A stretch of DNA of 11,930 bases from Paracoccaceae bacterium (lineage in GTDB: Bacteria > Pseudomonadota > Alphaproteobacteria > Rhodobacterales > Rhodobacteraceae): positions 1 through 11,930 of the forward strand of contig JAHRVZ010000314.1 in the NCBI GenBank assembly GCA_019090405.1. The letters are read 5' to 3'. The notes under the pieces are model-generated. The model ran no database searches, was not told the origin of the DNA, and was given only the letters and a program-made list of their open reading frames with translations. Shown piece after piece: positions 1-7,659 of this stretch. The stretch's first letter is position 1; each line of letters begins with the position of its first letter. Both the position numbers and the translations under genes were made by a program.

Positions 1-1541
1 GGCTGATGAATATCGGGTTCCAGCAATTGCGCGATGTGGTGTTTGCCCCGGTCGGGCAGCGCGCGCTGCGTCATCTGGCGCTTGAGACCTTTGCGCATAT
101 TCACCGCCTGTCGATGCGCTATCATATCACCCGCAAAACGGGCGGGCTTAGCCGGATCATCGAGCGTGGTGTCAAAGGCGTAGATTTCCTGCTGCGGTTC
201 CTGATTTTCAGCATCGGGCCTTTGTTCCTTGAACTGACGTTGGTGGCAATCATTCTGACGGTCATGTTTGATGCTTGGTATCTGGTGATCGTCGCCGGGA
301 CCATCGGGCTTTATTTCTGGTTCACTTTTACAGTGACAGAATGGCGGGTGCAGTTGCGTCGGGAAATGAATGAGCAGGACACCGATGCCAACCAAAAAGC
401 CATCGACAGCCTGCTGAATTATGAAACGGTCAAGTATTTCGGCGCCGAGGCGCGCGAAGTTGAACGCTATGACGGCGCCATGCGCAAATACCAGGCCGCC
501 GCGCTTAAGACCGCGTATTCGCTGGCATTTTTGAATTTTGGTCAATCGTTGCTGATCACCGGCGGGTTGATCGGCGTCATGGTTCTTGCCGCAATCGGAG
601 TGCAGGCGGGGTCTTTGACCGTTGGTGATTTTGTCATGGTGAATGCCTATATGATCCAGATCACCGTACCGCTGAACTTTCTGGGCACGGTGTATCGCGA
701 AATCCGCCAGTCGCTGGTGGATATGGGCGAAATGTTTGATCTGCTAGAGCAACCAGCCGAAGTCAGCGACAAAGCGGATGCCAAGGATATTGTTGTCACT
801 GGCGGACGCATTGATCTGCAGGATCTGCGGTTTTCCTATGATGCGAAACGCGAAATCATCAAGGGGCTGTCATTGACGGTCGAGGCTGGGCAAACGGTGG
901 CAATTGTCGGAGCGACCGGGTCAGGGAAATCGACCATCGGGCGGCTGTTGTTCCGGTTTTACGACGTTACCGGCGGGGCGCTGAAAATCGACGGTCAGGA
1001 CGTGCGCGACGTGACCCAGACAAGCCTACATGACGCCATCGGCATCGTGCCACAGGACACGGTGCTGTTTAACGACACGATCCGCTATAACATTGCCTAT
1101 GGCCTTGAGCATGCGACACAGCAAGACGTGGAACAGGCTGCGCGCGATGCGCAGATTCATGATTTTATTGCGTCTTTGCCAGATGGATATAATTCGACCG
1201 TTGGTGAACGTGGGTTGAAACTGTCAGGCGGTGAAAAGCAACGGGTTGGCATTGCGCGGACCTTGCTGAAAAACCCTCCGATCCTGTTGCTGGACGAGGC
1301 TACAAGCGCTTTGGATACCAACACCGAACACGACATCAAGGGCGCGCTGGCACGGGCCGGGCAGGGGCGCACCGTGATCGTGATAGCGCATCGCTTAAGT
1401 ACCGTTGCCGAAGCTGACCAGATTGTGGTTCTGGATGCGGGTGAAATTGTCGAGCAGGGCACGCATGAAGAATTGCTGGCCAAGGCAGGAAAATACGCAG
1501 GCATGTGGCAGCGTCAGCAAGCTGACAGCGAAGCCGCCTGA
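1..1541 (+). CDS. Atm1/HMT1-type ABC half-transporter (exporter), 5'-truncated
   Basis: Inner-membrane ABC exporter with a fused permease and ATPase. The frame is open to the window edge (a Leu codon at 3-5 precedes the first Met at 6), so the gene starts upstream; full-length relatives are about 600 residues, so roughly 90 N-terminal residues are missing. Residues are counted from the Met at 6. Hydrophobic membrane segments lie at about 62-110 and 170-230. The motif NYETVKYFGAE (138-148) is typical of the mitochondrial Atm1/heavy-metal tolerance group, whose members export glutathione-linked sulfur, persulfide or metal conjugates. The ATPase domain is complete: Walker A GATGSGKST (302-310), Q-loop Gln350, signature LSGGE (406-410), Walker B with Asp430/Glu431, and H-loop His462. 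It should work as a homodimer. It converges on the efflux operon with a 48 bp gap. Substrate and symbol are not assigned. Confidence 0.93.
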   Translation, partial: LMNIGFQQLRDVVFAPVGQRALRHLALETFAHIHRLSMRYHITRKTGGLSRIIERGVKGVDFLLRFLIFSIGPLFLELTLVAIILTVMFDAWYLVIVAGTIGLYFWFTFTVTEWRVQLRREMNEQDTDANQKAIDSLLNYETVKYFGAEAREVERYDGAMRKYQAAALKTAYSLAFLNFGQSLLITGGLIGVMVLAAIGVQAGSLTVGDFVMVNAYMIQITVPLNFLGTVYREIRQSLVDMGEMFDLLEQPAEVSDKADAKDIVVTGGRIDLQDLRFSYDAKREIIKGLSLTVEAGQTVAIVGATGSGKSTIGRLLFRFYDVTGGALKIDGQDVRDVTQTSLHDAIGIVPQDTVLFNDTIRYNIAYGLEHATQQDVEQAARDAQIHDFIASLPDGYNSTVGERGLKLSGGEKQRVGIARTLLKNPPILLLDEATSALDTNTEHDIKGALARAGQGRTVIVIAHRLSTVAEADQIVVLDAGEIVEQGTHEELLAKAGKYAGMWQRQQADSEAA

Positions 1542-1589
1542 GGTGATGCTTGCCGGTCAAGTCTGTTCGCTTGTCTGCTACCTTGTCTA

Positions 1590-4500
1590 TTACTCAGCGG
1601 CTTTCAGCGGATTTGCTAGCCCCTGAACACCGGGCATCCCGTCCTCTGAGGCCAGTTCATCATCCCAGATAATCTCGGTTGTTTTAAAGCTGCGTGCGGT
1701 TTTGCGCAGGCGCATGTCGCGTGCTGTTCTGGTCGCGTTGCCACCAAAGACTCGTGTAAGGATAAGCCCAAACCATTTGACATAGGTGACAAACCAGACC
1801 CGCAGTGCAAGCAGCGATGGCGTGACGACCAAGGTCAGGATCGTGGCAATACCCAGCCCGAATACGACGGCGGTGGCCAGTTGTTTCCACCAAAGTGCTG
1901 TGGGCGAGTCGATGCTGTAGCCACCACCGATGAAATCAAGACTTAGCCCAAACATCATTGGCGCCAACCCGGACATCGTGGTGACAGTCGTCAGCAAAAC
2001 CGGGCGAATGCGCGACTCTGCCGTGCGTACAATCGCCTCGATCCGTGGCATATATTGCGAATACTCCTGATAGGTATCAATCAGAACAATGTTGTTGTTC
2101 ACCACAATCCCTGCCAAAGCCACGATCCCGGTCCCGGTCATAATGATCGAGAACGGTTGTTGCATGACCATCATGCCAATCAGAACGCCGGTTGTGGACA
2201 TAACCACCGCCATCAGCACCAAAATCGCGTTGTAAAAGCTGTTGAATTGCGCCAGCAGAATGATGAACATCAGCCCCAATGCACCCATGAACGCCTTTTG
2301 CAGGAACGCGCTACTTTCGGCCTGTTCTTCCCGATCGCCCGTCCACTCTGATACGGTCGAGTTGGGTAACGGGGTGGTATCCAGCCATTCAGTCAGCACA
2401 CCAATTCGTTCGTTGGCGTTAATCGGGACAAAGCGGGCGTCCCCGGTTTCCAGAGCCGCTGTCATGTCGTCGACGCTGTTGGCACCAGTCAATTGCACCA
2501 ATTCAAAGTTCCGCCCACCTGCGTTGATAACAGTCGTGCTATTTGCAAGGTCGCTTTCTTCGATCAAACGGACCACAGCCAGACGGGTTTCACCGTCATC
2601 CCCATCAATCACAATCTTGGACAGGCCAGGGCTGACGTCGGCTTTGACATCAAAATAGCGATCCTGATCAACGCGGTTAATCTCGGCCAGCTTGGCTACG
2701 GGTTTGCGCGAGATGAAGTTGGACAGCGGTATCAAACCACCTGTCGTGCGAACCTTAAGCGTATCCAAAGTGCTGAGCACGCGGTCGTTTTCGGGCAGGC
2801 GAACGCGGATTTCGATTTCTTCGTCACTGGTATCAACCCGCATCGTGTCCAGCAGGATGCCGCGTGTGACCAGTTGCACCATTGCGCCAACAGTGGCCAC
2901 ATCGGCGCCAAAACGACCGGCTTTTTCAACATCAACGTCGATCTGCCAATCAATACCTGGCAGCGGCAGGGTGTCTTCGACAAGTATCAACCCCGGCGTG
3001 CTTTCAAATACTGCGCGCGCTTCCAGCGCAGCAGTTGTCAAGTCGTCCCAATTGTTCCCCTTGATCCGCAGGTGAATCGGTTTCCCCGATCCTGGACCCT
3101 GTTCAAGCGCCTGTACTTCGGCCACAAACCCCGAAAGTTTGCTTAGTTCTACATTCAGATCTTCGAGTACCGTTTTGCCATTATAGGCATCTGCGGTGAC
3201 CTGACGTTCAAGCAGGCCAAAGAACCATTTTTCGCTTTGGGTCGGGCGGTCTTCCCAGGGGATGATTTCAAACTGAACCTGACCCTTGGTGTCCGAGGGC
3301 ACCCGTGTACCAGGACCCGCGGTATCAAGACCACCGTCACCAGCAAAGGCAAAAGCGTTGATGATGGCAGGGTGGGCCGATACGACTTTTTCGACCTCAC
3401 GGACCATGGCGTCGGTTTCCATCAGGGACAGATTGCCCCGCGCCCGTACATATACAGAGGCCTGTTCCGGCTCGGCATCAACAAAGAATTCAACGCCTCT
3501 GGAATTGGCCGGGAACAAGACGGTTGCAATATAAAATACCGTAGAAAACACCACCGCGATGGCCACAATCGGCATGATCGGGTTGCCGGTGATAAAATGG
3601 ATGAGCCGACCAAACAAAGTCAGCTGATGGCCCGATCTGACTTGTTTTGGCTTGCGCTCAATGCGCGCGGCTCCAAGTGTGACCGATGAGGCGAACGATC
3701 CAAACAGGAACATCAGCGCTCCGATGAACGATCCGGCATAGCCACCGACCGCAAACAGATAAACCGGGTTCAGGACCTGCATGAGTCCAAGGAAAATCAA
3801 ATACATTGAAGGCGGCACCAACGCGGCACGTACAACCCATGGAAGCCGCGCGCGCAACGCCTCTGAGATGCGATTAAACATCCGGCTGACTCGGCCCGAG
3901 ACTCCACCCACGACCGGCAGGTAAATCAAGGCCACCACAAGAGAGGCGGTCAGAACAAAGATCAGTGTCACCGGCAGCATACCCATGAACTGCCCCGGCA
4001 CGCCGGGCCAGAACAGCATTGGCAAGAAGGCGCAAAGCGTGGTGCCGGTAGAAGACACGATAGGCCAGAACATCCGCTGTGCTGCCTCGACATAGGCGTG
4101 CATCGGGCCGGTGCCCGCCCTGATGCGCCGGTCGGCGTTTTCAACCACCACGATAGCCCCGTCCACCAGCATGCCAACGGACAGAATCAGGCCGAACATG
4201 ACGATGTTGGAAATCGAAATCCCCAATATTGCCAGCAATACAAAACACAAAAGGAAAGACGTCGGGATCGCAAAACCGACAAGCAACGCCGCGCGGCTGC
4301 CAAGTGCCGAGAGAACCACAATCATCACCAGCGCAATTGCAGTCAGAACCGACCCTTCGAGCTGACTTACCATCGAACCGACAACACGGCTTTGGTCATT
4401 AGACGCGCCGACCCGCACCGCTGCCTGCAATTCCTCTGGCCATTTGGCTTCTGATGCGGCTACCGTTGCTTTGACCTGATCCACAGTGTCGATCAGGTTA

Positions 4501-5366
4501 TAGCCTTTGCGTTTGACCACTTGCAAAGCCACTGTGTTCTCGCCATCAAAGCGCGCAGTGCCTTTACGGTCTTCAAACGTATAGTTGATCTCGGCCAGTT
4601 CGCCCAATGTCACCACACGGTCGCCATTTGTCTTGATTGGCAAGGTGTAGATGTCCCGGACGTCGTTGAATGAGGACGGAATTTTGACCGAAAACGTACC
4701 TTGTGCGGTTTCGATCTCACCGGCTGCAATCAGCTGGTTGTTGTTCTTGACCACATTGATCAGCTCGATCGCGGTGACGTTATAGGCCTCAAGGCGCAAG
4801 GGGTCGATGACGACTTCGACCATTTCGTCACGATTGCCGGCAATTCCAGCCTCGAGCACCGAATCCAGGCTTTCAATGTCATCCTGCAGGTTCTTGGCAA
4901 TTCTGGCCATCGTCCGCTCAGGTACAGCGCCAGTCAGGTTGATGATGACAATGGGGAATTCGGAAAAGTTGATCTCGCTGACGGAATATTGTTCGGCGCC
5001 CTCGGGAAAATCGCCCTGAGCAGAATTCATAGCATCGCGAACATCGGCCATGACTGCTGTTTTGTCCCAGCCGAATTCAAATTCCAGCGCAATACCTGCG
5101 TAGCCTTCCGCAGCGGTTGAGGACATCTTTTTCAGGTCGTCCAGATCGGCAAATTCGGTCTCCATTGGTTTGACCAGCAGGGATTCACTGTCTTCAGCCG
5201 AAATGCCAGGAAACGGAACTGATACAAAAAGAACCGGAATTTCGATATCCGGTTCGCCTTCTTTGGGCAGATTGGCGTATGCAAAGCCACCAATGAAGAT
5301 GAATAGGACTATAAAGGCCAGAACCATCCGAGAATGGTTGGCGGCCCACGCGACTATACCTTTCAT
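1590..5366 (-). CDS. RND-family efflux transporter permease subunit, unusually long
   Basis: Proton-driven inner-membrane pump of the AcrB/HAE superfamily, working with the fusion protein encoded just upstream. Its 1258 residues compare with about 1030 for AcrB. The first membrane helix is at about 13-31, followed by a periplasmic porter half; TM2-6 lie at about 338-488, the second half begins with a helix at 597-618, and the last helices are at 1024-1200. TM4 carries VDGAIVVVEN (401-410), keeping one of the two AcrB aspartates (Asp402); the TM10 position of AcrB Lys940 is Asn-rich (1090-1092). Two inserts stand out: hydrophobic segments at about 511-565 between the halves, and about 70 extra residues near 918-985 in the second periplasmic part. 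The cytoplasmic tail from about 1205 is hydrophilic. The start overlaps the stop of the upstream gene (ATGA) and has a GAGG ribosome site 7 nt before it (5374-5377), which suggests translational coupling. The substrate is unknown; drug, lipid or bile-type efflux are all possible. Confidence 0.93.
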   Translation of the reverse strand: MKGIVAWAANHSRMVLAFIVLFIFIGGFAYANLPKEGEPDIEIPVLFVSVPFPGISAEDSESLLVKPMETEFADLDDLKKMSSTAAEGYAGIALEFEFGWDKTAVMADVRDAMNSAQGDFPEGAEQYSVSEINFSEFPIVIINLTGAVPERTMARIAKNLQDDIESLDSVLEAGIAGNRDEMVEVVIDPLRLEAYNVTAIELINVVKNNNQLIAAGEIETAQGTFSVKIPSSFNDVRDIYTLPIKTNGDRVVTLGELAEINYTFEDRKGTARFDGENTVALQVVKRKGYNLIDTVDQVKATVAASEAKWPEELQAAVRVGASNDQSRVVGSMVSQLEGSVLTAIALVMIVVLSALGSRAALLVGFAIPTSFLLCFVLLAILGISISNIVMFGLILSVGMLVDGAIVVVENADRRIRAGTGPMHAYVEAAQRMFWPIVSSTGTTLCAFLPMLFWPGVPGQFMGMLPVTLIFVLTASLVVALIYLPVVGGVSGRVSRMFNRISEALRARLPWVVRAALVPPSMYLIFLGLMQVLNPVYLFAVGGYAGSFIGALMFLFGSFASSVTLGAARIERKPKQVRSGHQLTLFGRLIHFITGNPIMPIVAIAVVFSTVFYIATVLFPANSRGVEFFVDAEPEQASVYVRARGNLSLMETDAMVREVEKVVSAHPAIINAFAFAGDGGLDTAGPGTRVPSDTKGQVQFEIIPWEDRPTQSEKWFFGLLERQVTADAYNGKTVLEDLNVELSKLSGFVAEVQALEQGPGSGKPIHLRIKGNNWDDLTTAALEARAVFESTPGLILVEDTLPLPGIDWQIDVDVEKAGRFGADVATVGAMVQLVTRGILLDTMRVDTSDEEIEIRVRLPENDRVLSTLDTLKVRTTGGLIPLSNFISRKPVAKLAEINRVDQDRYFDVKADVSPGLSKIVIDGDDGETRLAVVRLIEESDLANSTTVINAGGRNFELVQLTGANSVDDMTAALETGDARFVPINANERIGVLTEWLDTTPLPNSTVSEWTGDREEQAESSAFLQKAFMGALGLMFIILLAQFNSFYNAILVLMAVVMSTTGVLIGMMVMQQPFSIIMTGTGIVALAGIVVNNNIVLIDTYQEYSQYMPRIEAIVRTAESRIRPVLLTTVTTMSGLAPMMFGLSLDFIGGGYSIDSPTALWWKQLATAVVFGLGIATILTLVVTPSLLALRVWFVTYVKWFGLILTRVFGGNATRTARDMRLRKTARSFKTTEIIWDDELASEDGMPGVQGLANPLKAAE

Positions 5367-6604
5367 TTAGTAGCCTCGCGGTAGGCCGGGTTAACCAACA
5401 CGCCCTGAGTCACAAATTCCTGCCCGGCGATGATGACATCAACCTTGTCCGGCAAACCGCCCACCCAAATGCCTTCTGCCTGATCGCGTATCAATTCGAC
5501 GGCCATGAATTCGACTATATTGTCGCTGTCCACAGTACGAACCCCCAATTGCCCGTCATTGTTCAGGGTCAGCGACGATTGTGGTAGTTTATGCGCCAAC
5601 GCACCATCAGACGAGATCGCGATATCAGCGGTCTGACCATCGCGGATGGCAAGACCCGGATTCGCCACGGCAATTTCTACAAGAAATGTCCGGGTCGTCG
5701 GATCGGCAGAGCGACTGAGAAAGGTCACATTCCCCGCAACCTGCTGTCCACCGGCAAGCTGTGCGCTTGCCAAAGCGCCTACTTTAACAAGATCCACAGC
5801 GGCCTCGGGCACATAGCCAACCAATTTGATCGGATCAAGCTGGATAACCGTTGCACATAACGATCCGGCCTGCATAAGGCTGCCAAGCTCGGCGGTGTCG
5901 GTTTCAAGTACACCTTCAAACGGTGCACGGATGATCAGACGATCCAACTCGGTTTTGGCAACGGCAACAGACGCCGCGGCACCTTCAATTCCGGCTCGGG
6001 TCGTGTGAACGCCGGATTTGGCCGATTCAATTCCGGCCTCGGCCGACCGAACGCTTGCCTCGGTTGAGGCAACCCGTGTGCTTGAGGCATATCCGCCTTC
6101 GGACAGTTTGGCGGCTGCATTGTTGTTGATCTTGGCTTCTTCCAGGCGGGCGAACGCCTCTTGCAGGCGCGCCTCGGATTCCGGAATGTGGCTTTTGGCC
6201 TCTTCCAGATTGGCCTGAGCCATCAACAGACTGGCCTGGCGTGTTCCCGGATCAAGCTGGCACAAAAGGTCGCCCTTATTAACAAAAGCGCCTTTGCGCA
6301 GCGGCTCGGAAATAACAATGGCCGTTGTTTCGGCGCGCACCTGAACCTGGCGGTCAGCCTGAGTCTGGCCGCGCAATACAACTGCGTTATCTATTGTTGT
6401 CGCCTCAGATCTTAGCACAACGACGCGTATGGCGTCCAAATCCGCAACATCTTTGGTGGTTTCGGTCGGGTCAGCGGTGTCAGCACTTTGTTCCTGTGCC
6501 GTGGCGTCGCCCAAGGCAAATGCCCTCAGAGCATCGCGTTGAAACACCGAAACATACAGCCCAAATGCAACTAAAAAAGCAGTGATAATCGGGATCAATC
6601 GCAT
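5363..6604 (-). CDS. RND efflux periplasmic adaptor (membrane fusion protein, HlyD/AcrA-like)
   Basis: Adaptor linking the RND pump to an outer-membrane channel. I chose the ATG at 6602-6604 (413 residues) over an in-frame ATG at 6679: it has an AAGGAA ribosome site 7 nt upstream and starts directly with a membrane anchor (residues 4-20, MRLIPIITAF onward), while the 25 extra residues look non-coding. There is no lipobox cysteine, so the anchor is probably an uncleaved helix. Next come a low-complexity acidic linker (33-55), a first lipoyl half-motif (about 85-118), a long Ala/Glu-rich coiled-coil hairpin (about 122-220), the second lipoyl half with RAPFEGVLE (226-234), and the beta-barrel and membrane-proximal domains, with SADPTTRTF at 299-307, a motif typical of the family. 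It is first in a two-gene operon with the permease. No outer-membrane factor is encoded nearby. Confidence 0.92.
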   Translation of the reverse strand: MRLIPIITAFLVAFGLYVSVFQRDALRAFALGDATAQEQSADTADPTETTKDVADLDAIRVVVLRSEATTIDNAVVLRGQTQADRQVQVRAETTAIVISEPLRKGAFVNKGDLLCQLDPGTRQASLLMAQANLEEAKSHIPESEARLQEAFARLEEAKINNNAAAKLSEGGYASSTRVASTEASVRSAEAGIESAKSGVHTTRAGIEGAAASVAVAKTELDRLIIRAPFEGVLETDTAELGSLMQAGSLCATVIQLDPIKLVGYVPEAAVDLVKVGALASAQLAGGQQVAGNVTFLSRSADPTTRTFLVEIAVANPGLAIRDGQTADIAISSDGALAHKLPQSSLTLNNDGQLGVRTVDSDNIVEFMAVELIRDQAEGIWVGGLPDKVDVIIAGQEFVTQGVLVNPAYREATK

Positions 6605-6660
6605 AATGCGTTTCCTTGGCAATTCTATTCGGAAGTTGGCAGCAACCTGTTTTTCAGTAT

Positions 6661-6690
6661 AGCCTAACCCAGTATTCACATAGGGTTCAA
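6661..6690 (-). promoter_or_regulatory. Weak candidate promoter for the efflux operon
   Basis: Read on the minus strand, TTGAAC (6685-6690) is followed after 18 nt by TAGGCT (6661-6666), which runs into TATACT (6656-6661). The first hexamer matches the -35 consensus moderately. TATACT is the better -10 but sits 23 nt from TTGAAC, too far for a standard sigma70 site. Placement about 60-85 bp before the fusion-protein start codon is sensible. Consensus matching only; alphaproteobacterial -10 boxes are poorly conserved. Confidence 0.25.
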
Positions 6691-6701
6691 TTGGGCGCTG
6701 T

Positions 6702-6724
6702 CCAGACTAAACTAACCAGTTTGG
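6702..6724. promoter_or_regulatory. Candidate operator: 23 bp imperfect palindrome
   Basis: The outer arms CCAGACT (6702-6708) and AGTTTGG (6718-6724) are inverted copies with one mismatch. Inside them, AAACT (6709-6713) and AGTTT (6718-6722) form a perfect inverted pair around AACC. Size and position, just upstream of the candidate promoter of the efflux operon, suit a dimeric repressor; TetR-family regulators commonly control RND pumps from such sites. No regulator gene is in the window, so the link is inferred. Because an AT-rich, T-run stretch follows on the + strand (6725-6737), the same sequence could also be read as a weak intrinsic terminator, but no + strand gene lies upstream for it to end. 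Confidence 0.35.
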
Positions 6725-6786
6725 ATTATTATTTTTTCCTTCTGTGTGCAATTTAGGGCAGTTTTAGGGGCTGCTGGCCACTTGGC

Positions 6787-6813
6787 TTGACATGTGATGC
6801 AGGTTAATAGAGT
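6787..6813 (+). promoter_or_regulatory. Candidate promoter for the YfgM-like/bamB/der block
   Basis: A perfect -35 hexamer TTGACA (6787-6792) is followed after 15 nt by TAGAGT (6808-6813), a weak -10. Strong TTGAC -35 boxes with poor -10 boxes are usual for housekeeping promoters in Rhodobacterales. The site lies about 100 bp before the start codon at 6911, leaving a leader of about 90 nt. Confidence 0.4.
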
Positions 6814-6910
6814 CCAAATCTGACCTGGACGAGCGTGCAACAACCACGCGGCGCAGGCAGGGGCGGGGCATCAGTCTCGGGTAACACAAAGGTCAGAGCC
6901 AGGGCAAAGC

Positions 6911-7582
6911 ATGAGCGATACAGACAGTTTTATTGATGAAGTAAATGATGAAGTCCGCCGCGACCGTATGTTCGTATTGCTCAAGCGATATGGCTGGATT
7001 GCGGTTGTGGCAATATTTGCGATCGTTGGTGGCGCCGCTTGGTCGGAATACCAAAAAGCACAAATTATGGCACAGTCCGAAAAACTGGGCGATGAAATCA
7101 TAGCGGCGCTGGCCAGCGACGATATCTCAGAGCGCGCCAGTGCGTTGTCCACTGTCGATGCACATACGCCCGGTGGGGCCGCCATTGTGCAACTGCTGAT
7201 GTCGGCAGCGCAGGCCAACTCGGATCAGACCGAGGCTGCGGTTTCCGGTCTTAACGACATCGCCGCAAATGGTGAGTTGCAGGAAATCTATCGCCAGATT
7301 GCGGCGTTCAAGGCGCTGACGCTGCAAACAACGACATTGCCACCCCAAGATCTGCGCATTCAGTTTGAAGCACTGGCAAAACCCGGCGCTCCTTTGCGTT
7401 TGCTGGCAATGGAGCAATTGGCGCTGGTGGACATATCCGAAGGCGACACCGAGGCGGCAATCGCGCAGTTGCAGGAGATCGTGCAAGATGCCGAAGCAGG
7501 ACGGGACTTGCAACAACGGGCTTCTCAGTTGATTGTGGCATTGGGCGGTACTCCGGAATTATTGCCGGGAACACAGGGCTGA
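6911..7582 (+). CDS. YfgM-like membrane-anchored TPR-fold protein
   Basis: Single-pass inner-membrane protein of 223 residues. A short charged cytoplasmic N-terminus (1-26) is followed by one membrane helix (about 28-44, GWIAVVAIFAIVGG core) and a periplasmic, alanine-rich, helical domain. The repeat-like helices at about 158-208 (LLAMEQLALVDISEGDTEAA onward) resemble a tetratricopeptide fold. In E. coli, YfgM has the same layout, binds the SecYEG/PpiD translocon and helps hand secreted proteins to periplasmic chaperones. The assignment rests on topology, length and gene order (yfgM-bamB-der) rather than on a catalytic motif. An AGGG ribosome site lies 6 nt before the ATG (6901-6904). BamB follows after 77 bp, probably in the same transcript. 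Confidence 0.82.
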   Translation: MSDTDSFIDEVNDEVRRDRMFVLLKRYGWIAVVAIFAIVGGAAWSEYQKAQIMAQSEKLGDEIIAALASDDISERASALSTVDAHTPGGAAIVQLLMSAAQANSDQTEAAVSGLNDIAANGELQEIYRQIAAFKALTLQTTTLPPQDLRIQFEALAKPGAPLRLLAMEQLALVDISEGDTEAAIAQLQEIVQDAEAGRDLQQRASQLIVALGGTPELLPGTQG

Positions 7583-7659
7583 CACGAGACGGACCAACCG
7601 GGTCAAACAGGGCAGATTAAAGCAAATCAACAGATCAAACTATAAGCAGGCCAAGGCAA

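Larger units (their letters stand above)
6605..6910. other. Divergent intergenic region between the efflux operon and the yfgM-bamB-der block
   Basis: This 306 bp stretch carries no gene that I can support. It separates the divergently transcribed fusion-protein gene (-) and YfgM-like gene (+), so it must hold the promoters for both. The part at about 6705-6745 is visibly AT-rich, including a T-run at 6730-6737. The last 80 bp before the YfgM-like gene is GC-rich and shows no clear motif. The hexamer CAGTAT occurs twice, at 6655-6660 and 6670-6675. Confidence 0.75.

Noticed and set aside
1542..1589. Possible bidirectional terminator between the ABC gene and the RND gene
   Set aside because: Only a 4 bp stem (CTTG/CAAG) is visible and there is no T-run, so an intrinsic terminator is not supported.
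2493..3146. 217-codon open frame on the + strand inside the RND permease gene
   Set aside because: It lies fully antisense to a clearly coding gene, is rich in His/Gln/Arg as expected of a shadow frame, and has no recognisable domain.
6655..6675. Direct repeat of CAGTAT
   Set aside because: Two six-base copies in an AT-leaning region are not significant alone; mentioned only as part of the possible operator region.
6605..6679. Upstream in-frame ATG that would extend the fusion protein by 25 residues
   Set aside because: The ATG at 6604 has a good AAGGAA ribosome site and begins directly with the membrane anchor; the extension has no family-like features and would overlap the promoter region.
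6702..6737. Intrinsic terminator formed by the palindrome plus the following T-run on the + strand
   Set aside because: The stem is short with a G-U pair and a 9 nt loop, and no + strand gene ends before it; an operator reading fits the location better.
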